Positions 15,429 to 22,174 of a stretch of DNA of 25,185 nt are shown one piece after another. Each line of letters begins with the position of its first letter. The stretch's first letter is position 1. The DNA comes from JBBQZL01 sp038207745 (GTDB taxonomy: Bacteria; Actinomycetota; Thermoleophilia; Solirubrobacterales; 70-9): assembly GCA_038207745.1 (NCBI GenBank), contig JBBQZL010000010.1:1-25185 (forward strand), given 5' to 3'. The translations under genes were made by a program, and so were the position numbers. The notes beneath the pieces are model-generated. The model did not search any database. It was not told the origin of the DNA and was given only the letters and a program-made list of their open reading frames with translations.

Positions 15429-16061
15429 ATGGAAAGCGCAAGCATCTCACTCGGTCACGGCGACGCCCACGGTCACGAGCACCACGGCCCGCCCGAGGCC
15501 AACCAGAGCTCCAAGATGGACCGCCAGGTCCTCGGGATCCTGCTCTTCATCGTTTCCGAGGTGATGCTATTCGGCGCCTTCTTCGCCGCCTACTTCTTCC
15601 TTCGGGTCGTCGTCGATCCGATCACCTGGCCTCCGAACGGGATCGAGCTGCCGGTCTTCGTCGCGGGTGTCAACACGCTGATTCTCGTCTCATCGAGTTT
15701 CACCATGCACTACGCGCTCGAGGGGATCCGGCGCAACAACCACCGGGCTCTGAGGCTTGGGCTGGGGGTGACCTGGCTGCTCGGCGCGACATTCCTCTTC
15801 ATCCAGCTCAACGAGTACGTCCACATCGGTTTCAGCGCCCGGGACGGTGCCTTCGGCTCTATCTTCTACAGTCTCACCGGACTGCATGGTGCCCACGTCT
15901 TCGTCGGCCTGCTGTTGCTCACCTTTGCCAACATCCGCGCCTCGCGGGGACATTTCGGCCCCGAGGAGAAGAATCATCTCGGCGTCGAGGTGACGGGGAT
16001 CTACTGGCACTTCGTCGACATCATGTGGATCGTCGTCTTCCTGACCGTCTACGTCCTCTAG
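15429..16061 (+). CDS. coxC: Cytochrome c oxidase subunit III
   Basis: Subunit III (210 aa) stabilises the aa3 oxidase and sustains proton uptake. Five membrane helices are visible, the usual number for actinobacterial and other short forms (Gram-negative forms have seven). They are around QVLGILLFIVSEVMLFGAFF, LPVFVAGVNTLILVSSSFTM, LGLGVTWLLGATFLFIQL, FYSLTGLHGAHVFVGLLLL and YWHFVDIMWIVVFLTVYVL. The signature residues are GLHGAHVFVG and GIYWHFVDIMW. A His-rich leader (GHGDAHGHEHHG near 9-20) precedes helix 1 and could bind metal. ATG 15429 has a purine-rich GGGAAGAAG site directly upstream. It follows the Usp-like gene by 17 nt and abuts the next gene with no gap. Confidence 0.95.
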   Translation: MESASISLGHGDAHGHEHHGPPEANQSSKMDRQVLGILLFIVSEVMLFGAFFAAYFFLRVVVDPITWPPNGIELPVFVAGVNTLILVSSSFTMHYALEGIRRNNHRALRLGLGVTWLLGATFLFIQLNEYVHIGFSARDGAFGSIFYSLTGLHGAHVFVGLLLLTFANIRASRGHFGPEEKNHLGVEVTGIYWHFVDIMWIVVFLTVYVL

Positions 16062-16595
16062 ATGAAGAACCCGCTTCGGTCCGAAGCGGAGGCGTTTCGC
16101 TGGTTGATGGTGGTCCTGGCCGGTGCGATCACGGTGATCTTCGCCGCGAAGCTGATCAGCTCCACGGCAGGCCTGGTCTGGGCAACGGTCCTGATCGTCG
16201 CGGGGCTCTGGTGGCTCTACAGGAAGGCCCGTGCGGGCCAGAGGGATGCTCCACCGACACGTGGGGGCGATGGTCGCAATCGGATTGTCGTGATTGCGGA
16301 GCGGGAGCTTGGCGAGCAGGTGCTGGTCGAAGAGGTTGTCTCGCGCCTCACTGGGCATCGTGACCAGGTTCTGATCCTTGTCCCGGTGATGGGAAATCCC
16401 GAGGACGACCCCGGGGCGGCGGTGATCGCAAACGAGTCGATTGAGCTTGCCAGGCAGCGCATGGAGCTCTCGCTGATCGCCCTCCGGGAGCTGGGAATAA
16501 AGGCCAGGGGGATCCTGACCGGCTCGGATCGCGATCAGGCCCTGCTGGTTTCCGGCAGGACCTTTGCGGCAGACGATACGGTGGAGTTGGATTGA
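16062..16595 (+). CDS. Two-helix membrane protein with partial Usp-like domain
   Basis: The 177-aa product begins with two membrane helices (FRWLMVVLAGAITVIFAAKL and GLVWATVLIVAGLWWLYRKA, about residues 13-56), the size and layout of actinobacterial oxidase subunit IV-like proteins. A cytoplasmic Usp-like segment follows: RIVVIAERELGEQVLVEEV, VLILVPVMGNPED, then ARQRMELSLIALRELGIKAR and GILTGSDRDQALLVSGRTFA. Compared with the tandem Usp-like protein upstream, it ends (DDTVELD) at the strand equivalent to PGEVLLS, so ~40 C-terminal residues of the domain are absent. Its ATG directly follows the coxC stop, so it is part of the cox operon. It may be a natural short form or a 3' truncation against the convergent ctaA gene. 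Confidence 0.7.
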   Translation: MKNPLRSEAEAFRWLMVVLAGAITVIFAAKLISSTAGLVWATVLIVAGLWWLYRKARAGQRDAPPTRGGDGRNRIVVIAERELGEQVLVEEVVSRLTGHRDQVLILVPVMGNPEDDPGAAVIANESIELARQRMELSLIALRELGIKARGILTGSDRDQALLVSGRTFAADDTVELD

Positions 16596-16604
16596 ACGGA
16601 GCGC

Positions 16605-16623
16605 AGTGCCTGTCTCAGGCGCT
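16605..16623. terminator. Hairpin between convergent cox operon and ctaA
   Basis: AGTGCCTG-TCT-CAGGCGCT gives an 8-bp stem with one G-T wobble. It sits in the 19-nt gap between the plus-strand operon end and the ctaA stop codon and overlaps the latter. There is no strong T-run; a bidirectional terminator role is a guess from position. Confidence 0.35.
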
Positions 16624-17598
16624 CTGAGCGGGCGTCTGCGCGCTTTCGATGCCAACTTCCCGGGATTCCAGCCTTCCGGCCGAGGCAACCGCCCACAGGA
16701 CCGTCAGCCAGGTCAGCGTTGCGATCGTGACATGTAACCAGACAACGCCCGAGGGAAGCTCGTTGTACCACTGGACCGCACCAACGATCCCCTGCATGAG
16801 CAGCAGGCCGAGGATCAGGTAGAGGGGTCGAAGCGCGCGCCGGTCCCCGCCCGGCCGCCGGAGGATGAAGATGACCGCGATTACGGAGAGCGCGAAGATC
16901 CCTGCCATCGACGAGTGGCGCTCGACCATCCAGGTGAGGGTGTGGCTGCCCTCGAAGGTGAAGCGATGGACCAGCTGGCCATCGTGGGCGCCGGCATGGG
17001 GACCCGAAGCGGTGGTGATCGTCCCGAAAAGGATCGTCAGCTGGCCCACCGGGACGAGCGCGCGCACGGCCCAGACGCCGAGCCGGTCCTTCGAGCGCCG
17101 GCGCTGATCCGGCTCAAATGTCGAGCACCAGGCGAGTGCGAAGGACGCGTCGAGAAGGATCATCGAGAGGACGAAGTGGCTCATCACGAGGCCGGGGGCG
17201 AGGTGGTACTTGACCACGAGCGCGCCGAGGATCGCCTGGCCGATCACGCCGAGCGGCAGAAATGCCCCGAAGAGGGCCAGGTGCCAGCGGTAGGGGCGGC
17301 GGCGAAAGGCGAGCAGGCTGGCGGCGATCACGACGATGCCGACGATTCCCGTGACCTGGCGATTGCTCCACTCGATAATCGCATGGAAATCGGCCGGGGG
17401 CACGGTGCTGCCGTAGCACTTTGGCCAATCCGGACAGCCGAGTCCGGAGCCGGTCAGACGCACCGCCGCGCCGGTCAGACGCACCGCCGCGCCGGTCAGG
17501 ACGATCACGGTCAGGGACACGAGCGCCACGTAGGCGACCTTGCGATAGAAGTCCGGCGAGACCGTGAATCGCTCGGCCCGCGACCGCTGGGCATTCAT
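16615..17598 (-). CDS. ctaA: Heme A synthase (CtaA/COX15)
   Basis: CtaA oxidises the C8 methyl of heme O to the formyl of heme A in the membrane. The 327-aa protein shows about eight membrane helices. Landmarks are the VRLTGSGLGCPDWPKCYG motif after helix 1 (the extracytoplasmic Cys pair), EWSNRQVTGIVGIVV, AILGALVVKYHLAPGLVMSH, GPHAGAHDGQLVHRF, MVERHSSMAGIFAL and VVWLHVTIATLTWL, supplying the conserved His residues. Odd feature: LTGAAVR is duplicated at residues 34-47 by a 21-bp tandem repeat, lengthening the conserved segment by seven residues. It is convergent with the cox operon, with the diheme cytochrome gene upstream. Together with ctaB it makes the heme needed by the aa3 oxidase. Confidence 0.94.
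   Translation of the reverse strand: MNAQRSRAERFTVSPDFYRKVAYVALVSLTVIVLTGAAVRLTGAAVRLTGSGLGCPDWPKCYGSTVPPADFHAIIEWSNRQVTGIVGIVVIAASLLAFRRRPYRWHLALFGAFLPLGVIGQAILGALVVKYHLAPGLVMSHFVLSMILLDASFALAWCSTFEPDQRRRSKDRLGVWAVRALVPVGQLTILFGTITTASGPHAGAHDGQLVHRFTFEGSHTLTWMVERHSSMAGIFALSVIAVIFILRRPGGDRRALRPLYLILGLLLMQGIVGAVQWYNELPSGVVWLHVTIATLTWLTVLWAVASAGRLESREVGIESAQTPAQSA
17450..17491 (-). repeat. 21-bp tandem duplication inside ctaA
   Basis: The 21-nt unit CCGGTCAGACGCACCGCCGC(G) occurs at 17450-17470 and again at 17471-17491, identical in both copies, followed by a third partial copy (CCGGTCAG). It keeps frame and duplicates LTGAAVR in the protein. The identity of the copies suggests a recent slippage event. 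Confidence 0.9.
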
Positions 17599-17635
17599 GA
17601 GTTGGGGGTGCGGGGGACTTCCCCGCGGGTGACGC

Positions 17636-18334
17636 TCAGCCGCCCGAGCCGGATGCGCCCTTGCTCGTCGAGTCGAGCAGGTACTGGACCAGCTGGTCGA
17701 GCTCCGTCGGCGAGATCGTCTGGCCGAAGGTTGCGGGCATCACTCCTGCCGGATAGCCCTTGGCGATCTCCTTCTCCGGGTCGACGATCGATGTCTTGAT
17801 CATCGCCGCCGTGTTGCCGGGAAGCGCCTTGTCGAGATTGGGGCCGGTGACGCCGCCGGAGTTTGAGGCGGCGAGGACGTGACAGCCGCCGCAGCCGTTG
17901 CTGGCAAAGACCTGGGCGCCGGGTCCACCGACAACGGTCGGGGGAGCAGCGCCGGGGACTCCGGCGTACATGCCGACATAGGCGGCGACGTCCTGAAGGT
18001 CATTTCCCTCGACGATGCCGGCCGGCATCGAAACCGCCGGGTTGTCGGTCGAGGGCCTGGGGTGCTCGACCTGGGGGATCACAACACCCTTGATCGTGTT
18101 GGAATCCATGCCGGTGGCACGGGCCGCCGCGAAGGCGTGGTCGAGGTTGGGGCCGATCACGGCGGTCGAACCCGCCTGGGCCAACGTATGGCAGGTTCCG
18201 CAGTTGGCGACGAACAGGGTCCGGCCACGCTCGGTGTCCGGCTTCGTGGTGCCACATCCGGTCACGGCCAGCGCGAAGATCGCCGCGGCGGCGACTGAGA
18301 GCAGGCTTCGGTGTCGGGAGAGGTGACGAGGCAT
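17636..18334 (-). CDS. Lipoprotein diheme cytochrome c
   Basis: This 232-aa exported electron carrier is probably lipid-anchored. The N-terminus has basic residues, a hydrophobic core SVAAAAIFALAV and a lipobox-like AVTGC with Cys27. Two class I cytochrome c domains follow. The first has CGTCH (Cys45-His49) with VSMPAGIV as a likely Met ligand; the second has CGGCH with GVMPATFG. Since CoxB has no cytochrome c fusion, this protein is the obvious electron donor to its CuA centre, or a link from a cytochrome bc complex (inference). ATG 18334 was chosen over TTG 18361 because it gives a compact signal peptide. It lies upstream of ctaA on the same strand with a gap of about 37 nt and is divergent from the CBS gene. 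Confidence 0.9.
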   Translation of the reverse strand: MPRHLSRHRSLLSVAAAAIFALAVTGCGTTKPDTERGRTLFVANCGTCHTLAQAGSTAVIGPNLDHAFAAARATGMDSNTIKGVVIPQVEHPRPSTDNPAVSMPAGIVEGNDLQDVAAYVGMYAGVPGAAPPTVVGGPGAQVFASNGCGGCHVLAASNSGGVTGPNLDKALPGNTAAMIKTSIVDPEKEIAKGYPAGVMPATFGQTISPTELDQLVQYLLDSTSKGASGSGG

Positions 18335-18460
18335 CTTGGGAGGTGCTGCAACGAGCGTCAAGTCTATATGGCGCGGCCCCGGCGAGATCGGTGCTTGGCA
18401 GGTCAGATAACATTGCGTCGATCCGCACGAAATCGGATGCGGCCACCGGGACGGTTTGAG

Positions 18461-18862
18461 ATGTTTGTAAGAGAGGGAATGTCAGCAGTCGTGCTGTCGG
18501 TTGGACCGACGCACACTCTCCGGGACGCCGCCAGGAAGATGACCGAAAAGGGAACCGGCGCGGCGCTCGTCTTCGACGAGGAATCTCCCGCACCGCGGAT
18601 CATCACGGAACGGGACATCCTGCTCTCGGTCGGAGCCGGAGAGGACCCGGACACAGAGCTGGTCGCCGACCACATGAGCGACAGCGTGATCGCCGCCACG
18701 CCCGATTGGAGTCTCGAGCGCGCTGCGGCCGAGATGGCGCGTCGCTCGATCCGGCACCTGGTCGTCTACGACAACGCCGAGCTGGTCGGAGTGCTCTCGA
18801 TGCGCGACATCGTCCGGGTCTGGACGACCGAAGGTGCGACGTCGGGCATGACCCCCGGCTGA
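18461..18862 (+). CDS. CBS-domain-pair protein
   Basis: The 133-aa cytosolic protein is made only of a tandem CBS pair (Bateman module), which typically binds adenine nucleotides. CBS1 covers about residues 1-60 (MFVREGMSAVVLSVGP, THTLRDAARKMTEKGTGAAL, then IITERDILLSVGAG). CBS2 covers about 65-125 (MSDSVIAATPDWSLERAAAE, MARRSIRHLVVYDN, then LVGVLSMRDIVRVW). Both have the helix motif with a conserved Asp (TERDIL, SMRDIV). ATG 18461 is chosen because the first CBS strand begins there; the frame is open further upstream without sense. It is divergent from the cytochrome c gene (126-nt gap), so the two may share a control region. A stand-alone CBS pair inside a respiratory locus could sense energy state, which is inference. 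Confidence 0.88.
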   Translation: MFVREGMSAVVLSVGPTHTLRDAARKMTEKGTGAALVFDEESPAPRIITERDILLSVGAGEDPDTELVADHMSDSVIAATPDWSLERAAAEMARRSIRHLVVYDNAELVGVLSMRDIVRVWTTEGATSGMTPG

Positions 18863-18887
18863 GGTCTCCCTGGTGCGCCCGGGCTGG

Positions 18888-18904
18888 GCGCTCGTAGCGA
18901 GCGC
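18888..18904. terminator. GC-rich hairpin between convergent genes
   Basis: GCGCTCG-TAG-CGAGCGC is a perfect 7-bp stem with a 3-nt loop in the 57-nt gap between the convergent CBS gene and the 96-aa membrane protein gene. Position and stability suggest a shared terminator. No long T-run follows on either strand. Confidence 0.5.
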
Positions 18905-18919
18905 TTGCGCTTGCGCGGC

Positions 18920-19210
18920 TCAGGAACTCTTGCGGGTGCTGAGCGTCGCCGCAGGCAATGTGGCGGATCGGACCTTCTGACGCCGGGGGAGGCGGAAGAA
19001 GGAGCGCTCTGAGCCCTTGACGATGCTGCGAAGGGCCAGGAGGACAAGCAGCAGACCGAAGAGGCTGTAGATGAAGGCGGGGAAGATGAAGCCGTTGGCG
19101 AAGATGCCGCAGACCAGGAAGGCCGCGCCGAAGCCGAAGAACGCCGGTGCCCACGAAGGCTTCGGGAGCAAAATGACCTCGGTTGCCTCTGGAATCGATT
19201 CGCTGCTCAT
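18920..19210 (-). CDS. Small two-helix membrane protein, oxidase subunit IV-like position
   Basis: The 96-aa protein has a short acidic N-terminus (MSSESIPEATEVILLPKP). Two membrane helices follow (APAFFGFGAAFLVCGIFANG and PAFIYSLFGLLLVLLALRSI), then a basic tail rich in Arg/Lys/Ser (RSFFRLPRRQKVRSA). The size and two-helix hairpin resemble actinobacterial oxidase subunit IV (CtaF-type) proteins, and it ends the operon that contains ctaB and the second oxidase pair. Sequence alone does not prove it. ATG 19210 is chosen; it overlaps the region of the upstream 37-aa gene stop (19212-19214) with almost no gap. It could be a subunit of either oxidase complex. Confidence 0.65.
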   Translation of the reverse strand: MSSESIPEATEVILLPKPSWAPAFFGFGAAFLVCGIFANGFIFPAFIYSLFGLLLVLLALRSIVKGSERSFFRLPRRQKVRSATLPAATLSTRKSS

Positions 19211-19211
19211 C

Positions 19212-19325
19212 TCAGCTCGCGATGTAGAGGAGCGCAGCGACGAAGGAAAGCGCGAAGACGCCGGCGGCGATCCCACCCAGCATCAGGCCACTTCGGATAT
19301 TCCGCTCTGAGGATTGACGGTCCAC
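19212..19325 (-). CDS. 37-aa single-helix membrane peptide
   Basis: A GTG at 19325 opens a 37-codon frame: a charged N-terminus MDRQSSERNIRSG, then one membrane helix LMLGGIAAGVFALSFVAALL ending YIAS. The stop lies one base from the ATG of the 96-aa membrane protein gene, and the frame fits the ctaB-96aa gap in the same direction. Such tiny one-helix proteins are common as accessory oxidase subunits, which supports but does not prove this call. The ribosome-binding site is weak (GGGTGA at some distance). Confidence 0.5.
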   Translation of the reverse strand: MDRQSSERNIRSGLMLGGIAAGVFALSFVAALLYIAS

Positions 19326-19394
19326 ATCGCGAGTTCTATCACCCCGGGCAGGCGACAGGTCTCGTGCCGGGGCAGCCTGGGTGCGCGGCGCGTC

Positions 19395-20402
19395 CTAGAA
19401 GACGCGGTCGAGGGCCATGGCGGTGAAGAGCAGCGCCAGGTAGGCCAGCGAGTACAGGTAGAGGCGCAGGGCCTCTCGGCGGCCGGGGTGGGCCCGCAGA
19501 CGCGCCGCCATGGTGAGGAAGACTCCGCCGAGAACCAGGGCCGCGGCGAGGTAGAAGGCGCCGAAGAGGCCGGTGACGACCGGGGCGATCGTGGTCAGGA
19601 GGAGGATCGCCGAGTAGATCAGGATCTGGCGGCGGGTCTCCGCCTCGCCCTTGACCACCGGCAGCATCGGAACGTCAGTCCGGGCGTAGTCGTCCTTGAT
19701 CAGCAGCGATAGCGCCCAGAAATGCGGCGGGGTCCAGACGAAGACGATTGCAAACGGCCAGAAGGCAGCCAACTCGAGACTTCCATTTGCGGCTGCCCAG
19801 CCGACCAGCGGAGGTACGGCTCCTGCGGCGCCCCCGATCACGATGTTCATCGGCGTCAGAGGCTTGAGCCACAAGGTGTAGATGAACACGTAGCCGAACA
19901 GGCCGACCATCGCAAGGCATGCCGCCAGGAGGTTGACGGTCAGCCAGAACTGGAAGAACGAGAGCACGCCCAGCGTGATTCCGAAGATCAGGCCGTGGAT
20001 CGGTTTGACCCTGCCGCTCGCCAGTGGACGGCTGCGGGTCCTGTCGACGCAGGCATCGCGTTCGCGGTCGATGTAGTGATTGATCGCGCCTGAGCCGCCT
20101 GCGGCCAGGTAGCCACCGAGCATCGTCCAGAGGATCAGGGAGATCGGTGGCCCCGACGGGTCGGCCACCAGCATTGTCGCCACCGTGGTCACCAACAACA
20201 GAGAGATGATCCGCGGTTTGGTCAGCGTGACGTAGTCGCGGATTACGGCGAACAGCACCGAGAGGTCGAAGGGCCCGTGATGTTCCGCGGCCGGGCTGGG
20301 AACCCCGCGAGCGCCTCCCGGCGCTGTGCGGGAGTCAAGTGATCTCTTGAATGGTCTGCTTTCGGCTTCCACGATTAGGTCAGTTGGATCCTTGCCCGCC
20401 AT
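19395..20402 (-). CDS. ctaB: Heme O synthase (protoheme IX farnesyltransferase)
   Basis: CtaB transfers a farnesyl group to heme B, giving heme O, the CtaA substrate. The 335-aa UbiA-family membrane protein has about nine helices. The first prenyl-diphosphate motif is NHYIDRERDACVDRT with the neighbouring RSRPLASGRV; the second active loop is LIKDDYARTDVPMLPVVKGE. TLTKPRIISLLLVTTVATML is the family's first helix and WTPPHFWALSLL a signature. A non-conserved leader of about 50 residues precedes the first helix, so an internal start is possible, though ATG 20402 is the only clear ATG upstream of FDLSVLFAVIRDYV. It lies in the second operon, 71 nt downstream of the ligand-poor subunit I gene. 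Confidence 0.95.
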   Translation of the reverse strand: MAGKDPTDLIVEAESRPFKRSLDSRTAPGGARGVPSPAAEHHGPFDLSVLFAVIRDYVTLTKPRIISLLLVTTVATMLVADPSGPPISLILWTMLGGYLAAGGSGAINHYIDRERDACVDRTRSRPLASGRVKPIHGLIFGITLGVLSFFQFWLTVNLLAACLAMVGLFGYVFIYTLWLKPLTPMNIVIGGAAGAVPPLVGWAAANGSLELAAFWPFAIVFVWTPPHFWALSLLIKDDYARTDVPMLPVVKGEAETRRQILIYSAILLLTTIAPVVTGLFGAFYLAAALVLGGVFLTMAARLRAHPGRREALRLYLYSLAYLALLFTAMALDRVF

Positions 20403-20457
20403 TGCGGCGAGGGCGGGGCATCGAGACTTGGAAGCTGCGCCGCAAGGCGCGTCCCGC

Positions 20458-20475
20458 GACCCGATGCATCGGGTC
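20458..20475. repeat. 18-bp perfect palindrome at the coxA-like/ctaB junction
   Basis: GACCCGATGCATCGGGTC is its own exact reverse complement. It lies at the 3' end of the ligand-poor subunit I gene, overlapping the first two bases of its stop triplet, in the 71-nt gap before ctaB. A second hairpin, GCGCC-GCAA-GGCGC (20437-20450), lies next to it. It could be an intercistronic mRNA stem or an operator. Confidence 0.75.
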
Positions 20476-22174
20476 AGGCTACCGGCTGCGTCTCGCCGGC
20501 ATCCTCCGACGTCTCACCCGTGCGTCGGGCAACCGCGTCGCGGATGTCGCGGAGTGGCTGGTTGCTGCGTACGTCCGGCAGGACGTCGAAGTTGTGAACC
20601 GGGGGAGGGGAGGGGGCGAACCACTCGAGTGACTCTCCGCCCCATGGATCGTGCCCGGCCCTGGGGCCGCCGGTGATGCTGAGTACCGCGTTGATCAGGG
20701 TCATGATCACGCCGACCACGAGGACGAAGGTCCCGATCGATGCGAGCAGGTTATAGAGGGTGACTCCTGTGGAGCCAAAGAACTTGTACGTATCCGCAAC
20801 CTCGCCCTGGACTCCGGCTAGAAAGAGCGGGAAGAAGGCGAGATTGGCGCCGACGAACATGGTCCAGAACGACATCCGGGAGAGGCTCTCTCCCATCGTC
20901 CGGCCGGTCATCTTCGGGAACCAGAAGTGCAGCGCGGCAAACCCTGCGAAGACGGCGCCTCCGACCAGTGCGTAGTGGGTCGCGGCCGTCGAGTCGGTCG
21001 TGTCCTTGAGCTGCCAGGCAACTGCAACCATCGAGTGGCCGATCTCCGAGGCAAGCCCGACCGAGATGACCGAGATCGCTCCGGCTGCGTAGAGCATCGG
21101 TGCCCGCATCCTGATCGAGCCGCCGAACAAGGTGGCAAGCAGGTTGAAGATGATCAGCCCGAACGGGATGATGGTGGCCAGCGCAAACAGCATCCCGAAG
21201 TACATCCAGCCGATGCTGATCGGTGCGGTCAGCATGTTCTGGAGCCAGGCGAGAACGCCGAGAGGCGCCAACGCAGCCAGTGAACCGATCACGACATTGC
21301 GGTTGCAGAGGGGGCGCCGGGCGAAGGCGGGGATGATCTCCGAAAGCGCTCCGAAGCTGAAGATCAGGATCAGCATGTAGGCGCCCGAGAAGAAGATCCA
21401 GCTGAGGTGCTGCCAGAGCAGTGGCGAGCCGCCCGACTCGCCGGCAAAGAAGATGCCGTTGAAGTGGCGATCAATGATCAGCATCGTCACTGCGCCGATC
21501 ATCACCGGACCGATGAAGATGATCAGCCATGAGGAGATCGCGGCTGCCCAGGAAAAGACGGGAACGCGGCGCCATGCCATGCCGGGTGCCCGGTTGTTGC
21601 GGATCGTCGTCAGCAGATCGATCGAGAGGAAGATGAAGCCGAGCAGGATCAGGCCCGTCGACGCTGCCCACGCATCAACTCCGTTGTTGGGGAGGAAGAC
21701 CTTCTCGGTGAGCGGCGAAAGCGGGTTGACGCCTGCCTCGGTGGGCGTAAAGAGGAAGCTGGAGTAGAGCACCGTGGCGCCGGCGATGAACAGCCAGAGC
21801 CCGGTCTGACCGAGTCGCGGCAGGGCCGTGCTGCGGGCGCCGATCTGGAGCGGCACGACGTAATAGAAGAAGCCGAGCGCGAGGGGCAGCGCGAAGAGGA
21901 GGATCGCGGTCGACCCGTAGATCGAGAGCAACCGGTTGAAGGTGACGGGATCGAGGAATGTATTCTCCGGAATCGAGAGCTGAAGCCTCATCAGCAGCAA
22001 CTCGATCGCCGCTATGAAGAGAAAGCCCAGGGCTCCCGTGATCAGCATCCGGCCGATGTCCTTGTGGGCTGCGCTGGTCGCGAGCTCGGTCCAACGCGGC
22101 CTCGGCTCGGGGTATCGGTCGGTGGCTATCTCGGGACGGTTCGGCTGGACTGCGGTCGAGGCCGGCGGCGTCAT
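20474..22174 (-). CDS. Cytochrome oxidase subunit I-like protein lacking metal ligands
   Basis: The 566-aa protein has the 12-helix heme-copper oxidase subunit I fold. Framework motifs remain: VVPLQIGA...ALPR at 106-120, RAPGMAWRRVPVFSWA at 195-210, WFPKMTGR at 418-425 and PPPVHNFDVLP at 523-533. Aligned by eye with the intact CoxA nearby, the active-site residues are gone. The heme a His of helix II is Y86, CuB His is S263, the cross-linked Tyr is M267, the CuB His pair is Q312/N313 and the heme a3 His is A398; only the second heme a His (H400) remains. The K-channel Lys is I341 and the D-channel Asp is S114. The gene is intact and its ATG overlaps the subunit II-like stop (ATGA). It cannot be a normal oxidase; its function is unknown. 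Confidence 0.88.
   Translation of the reverse strand: MTPPASTAVQPNRPEIATDRYPEPRPRWTELATSAAHKDIGRMLITGALGFLFIAAIELLLMRLQLSIPENTFLDPVTFNRLLSIYGSTAILLFALPLALGFFYYVVPLQIGARSTALPRLGQTGLWLFIAGATVLYSSFLFTPTEAGVNPLSPLTEKVFLPNNGVDAWAASTGLILLGFIFLSIDLLTTIRNNRAPGMAWRRVPVFSWAAAISSWLIIFIGPVMIGAVTMLIIDRHFNGIFFAGESGGSPLLWQHLSWIFFSGAYMLILIFSFGALSEIIPAFARRPLCNRNVVIGSLAALAPLGVLAWLQNMLTAPISIGWMYFGMLFALATIIPFGLIIFNLLATLFGGSIRMRAPMLYAAGAISVISVGLASEIGHSMVAVAWQLKDTTDSTAATHYALVGGAVFAGFAALHFWFPKMTGRTMGESLSRMSFWTMFVGANLAFFPLFLAGVQGEVADTYKFFGSTGVTLYNLLASIGTFVLVVGVIMTLINAVLSITGGPRAGHDPWGGESLEWFAPSPPPVHNFDVLPDVRSNQPLRDIRDAVARRTGETSEDAGETQPVA

Noticed and set aside
13159..16363. Plus-strand frames of 378 and 324 codons inside coxA and coxC
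   Set aside because: They overlap genuine cox genes in another frame, are Arg-rich and show no family motif.
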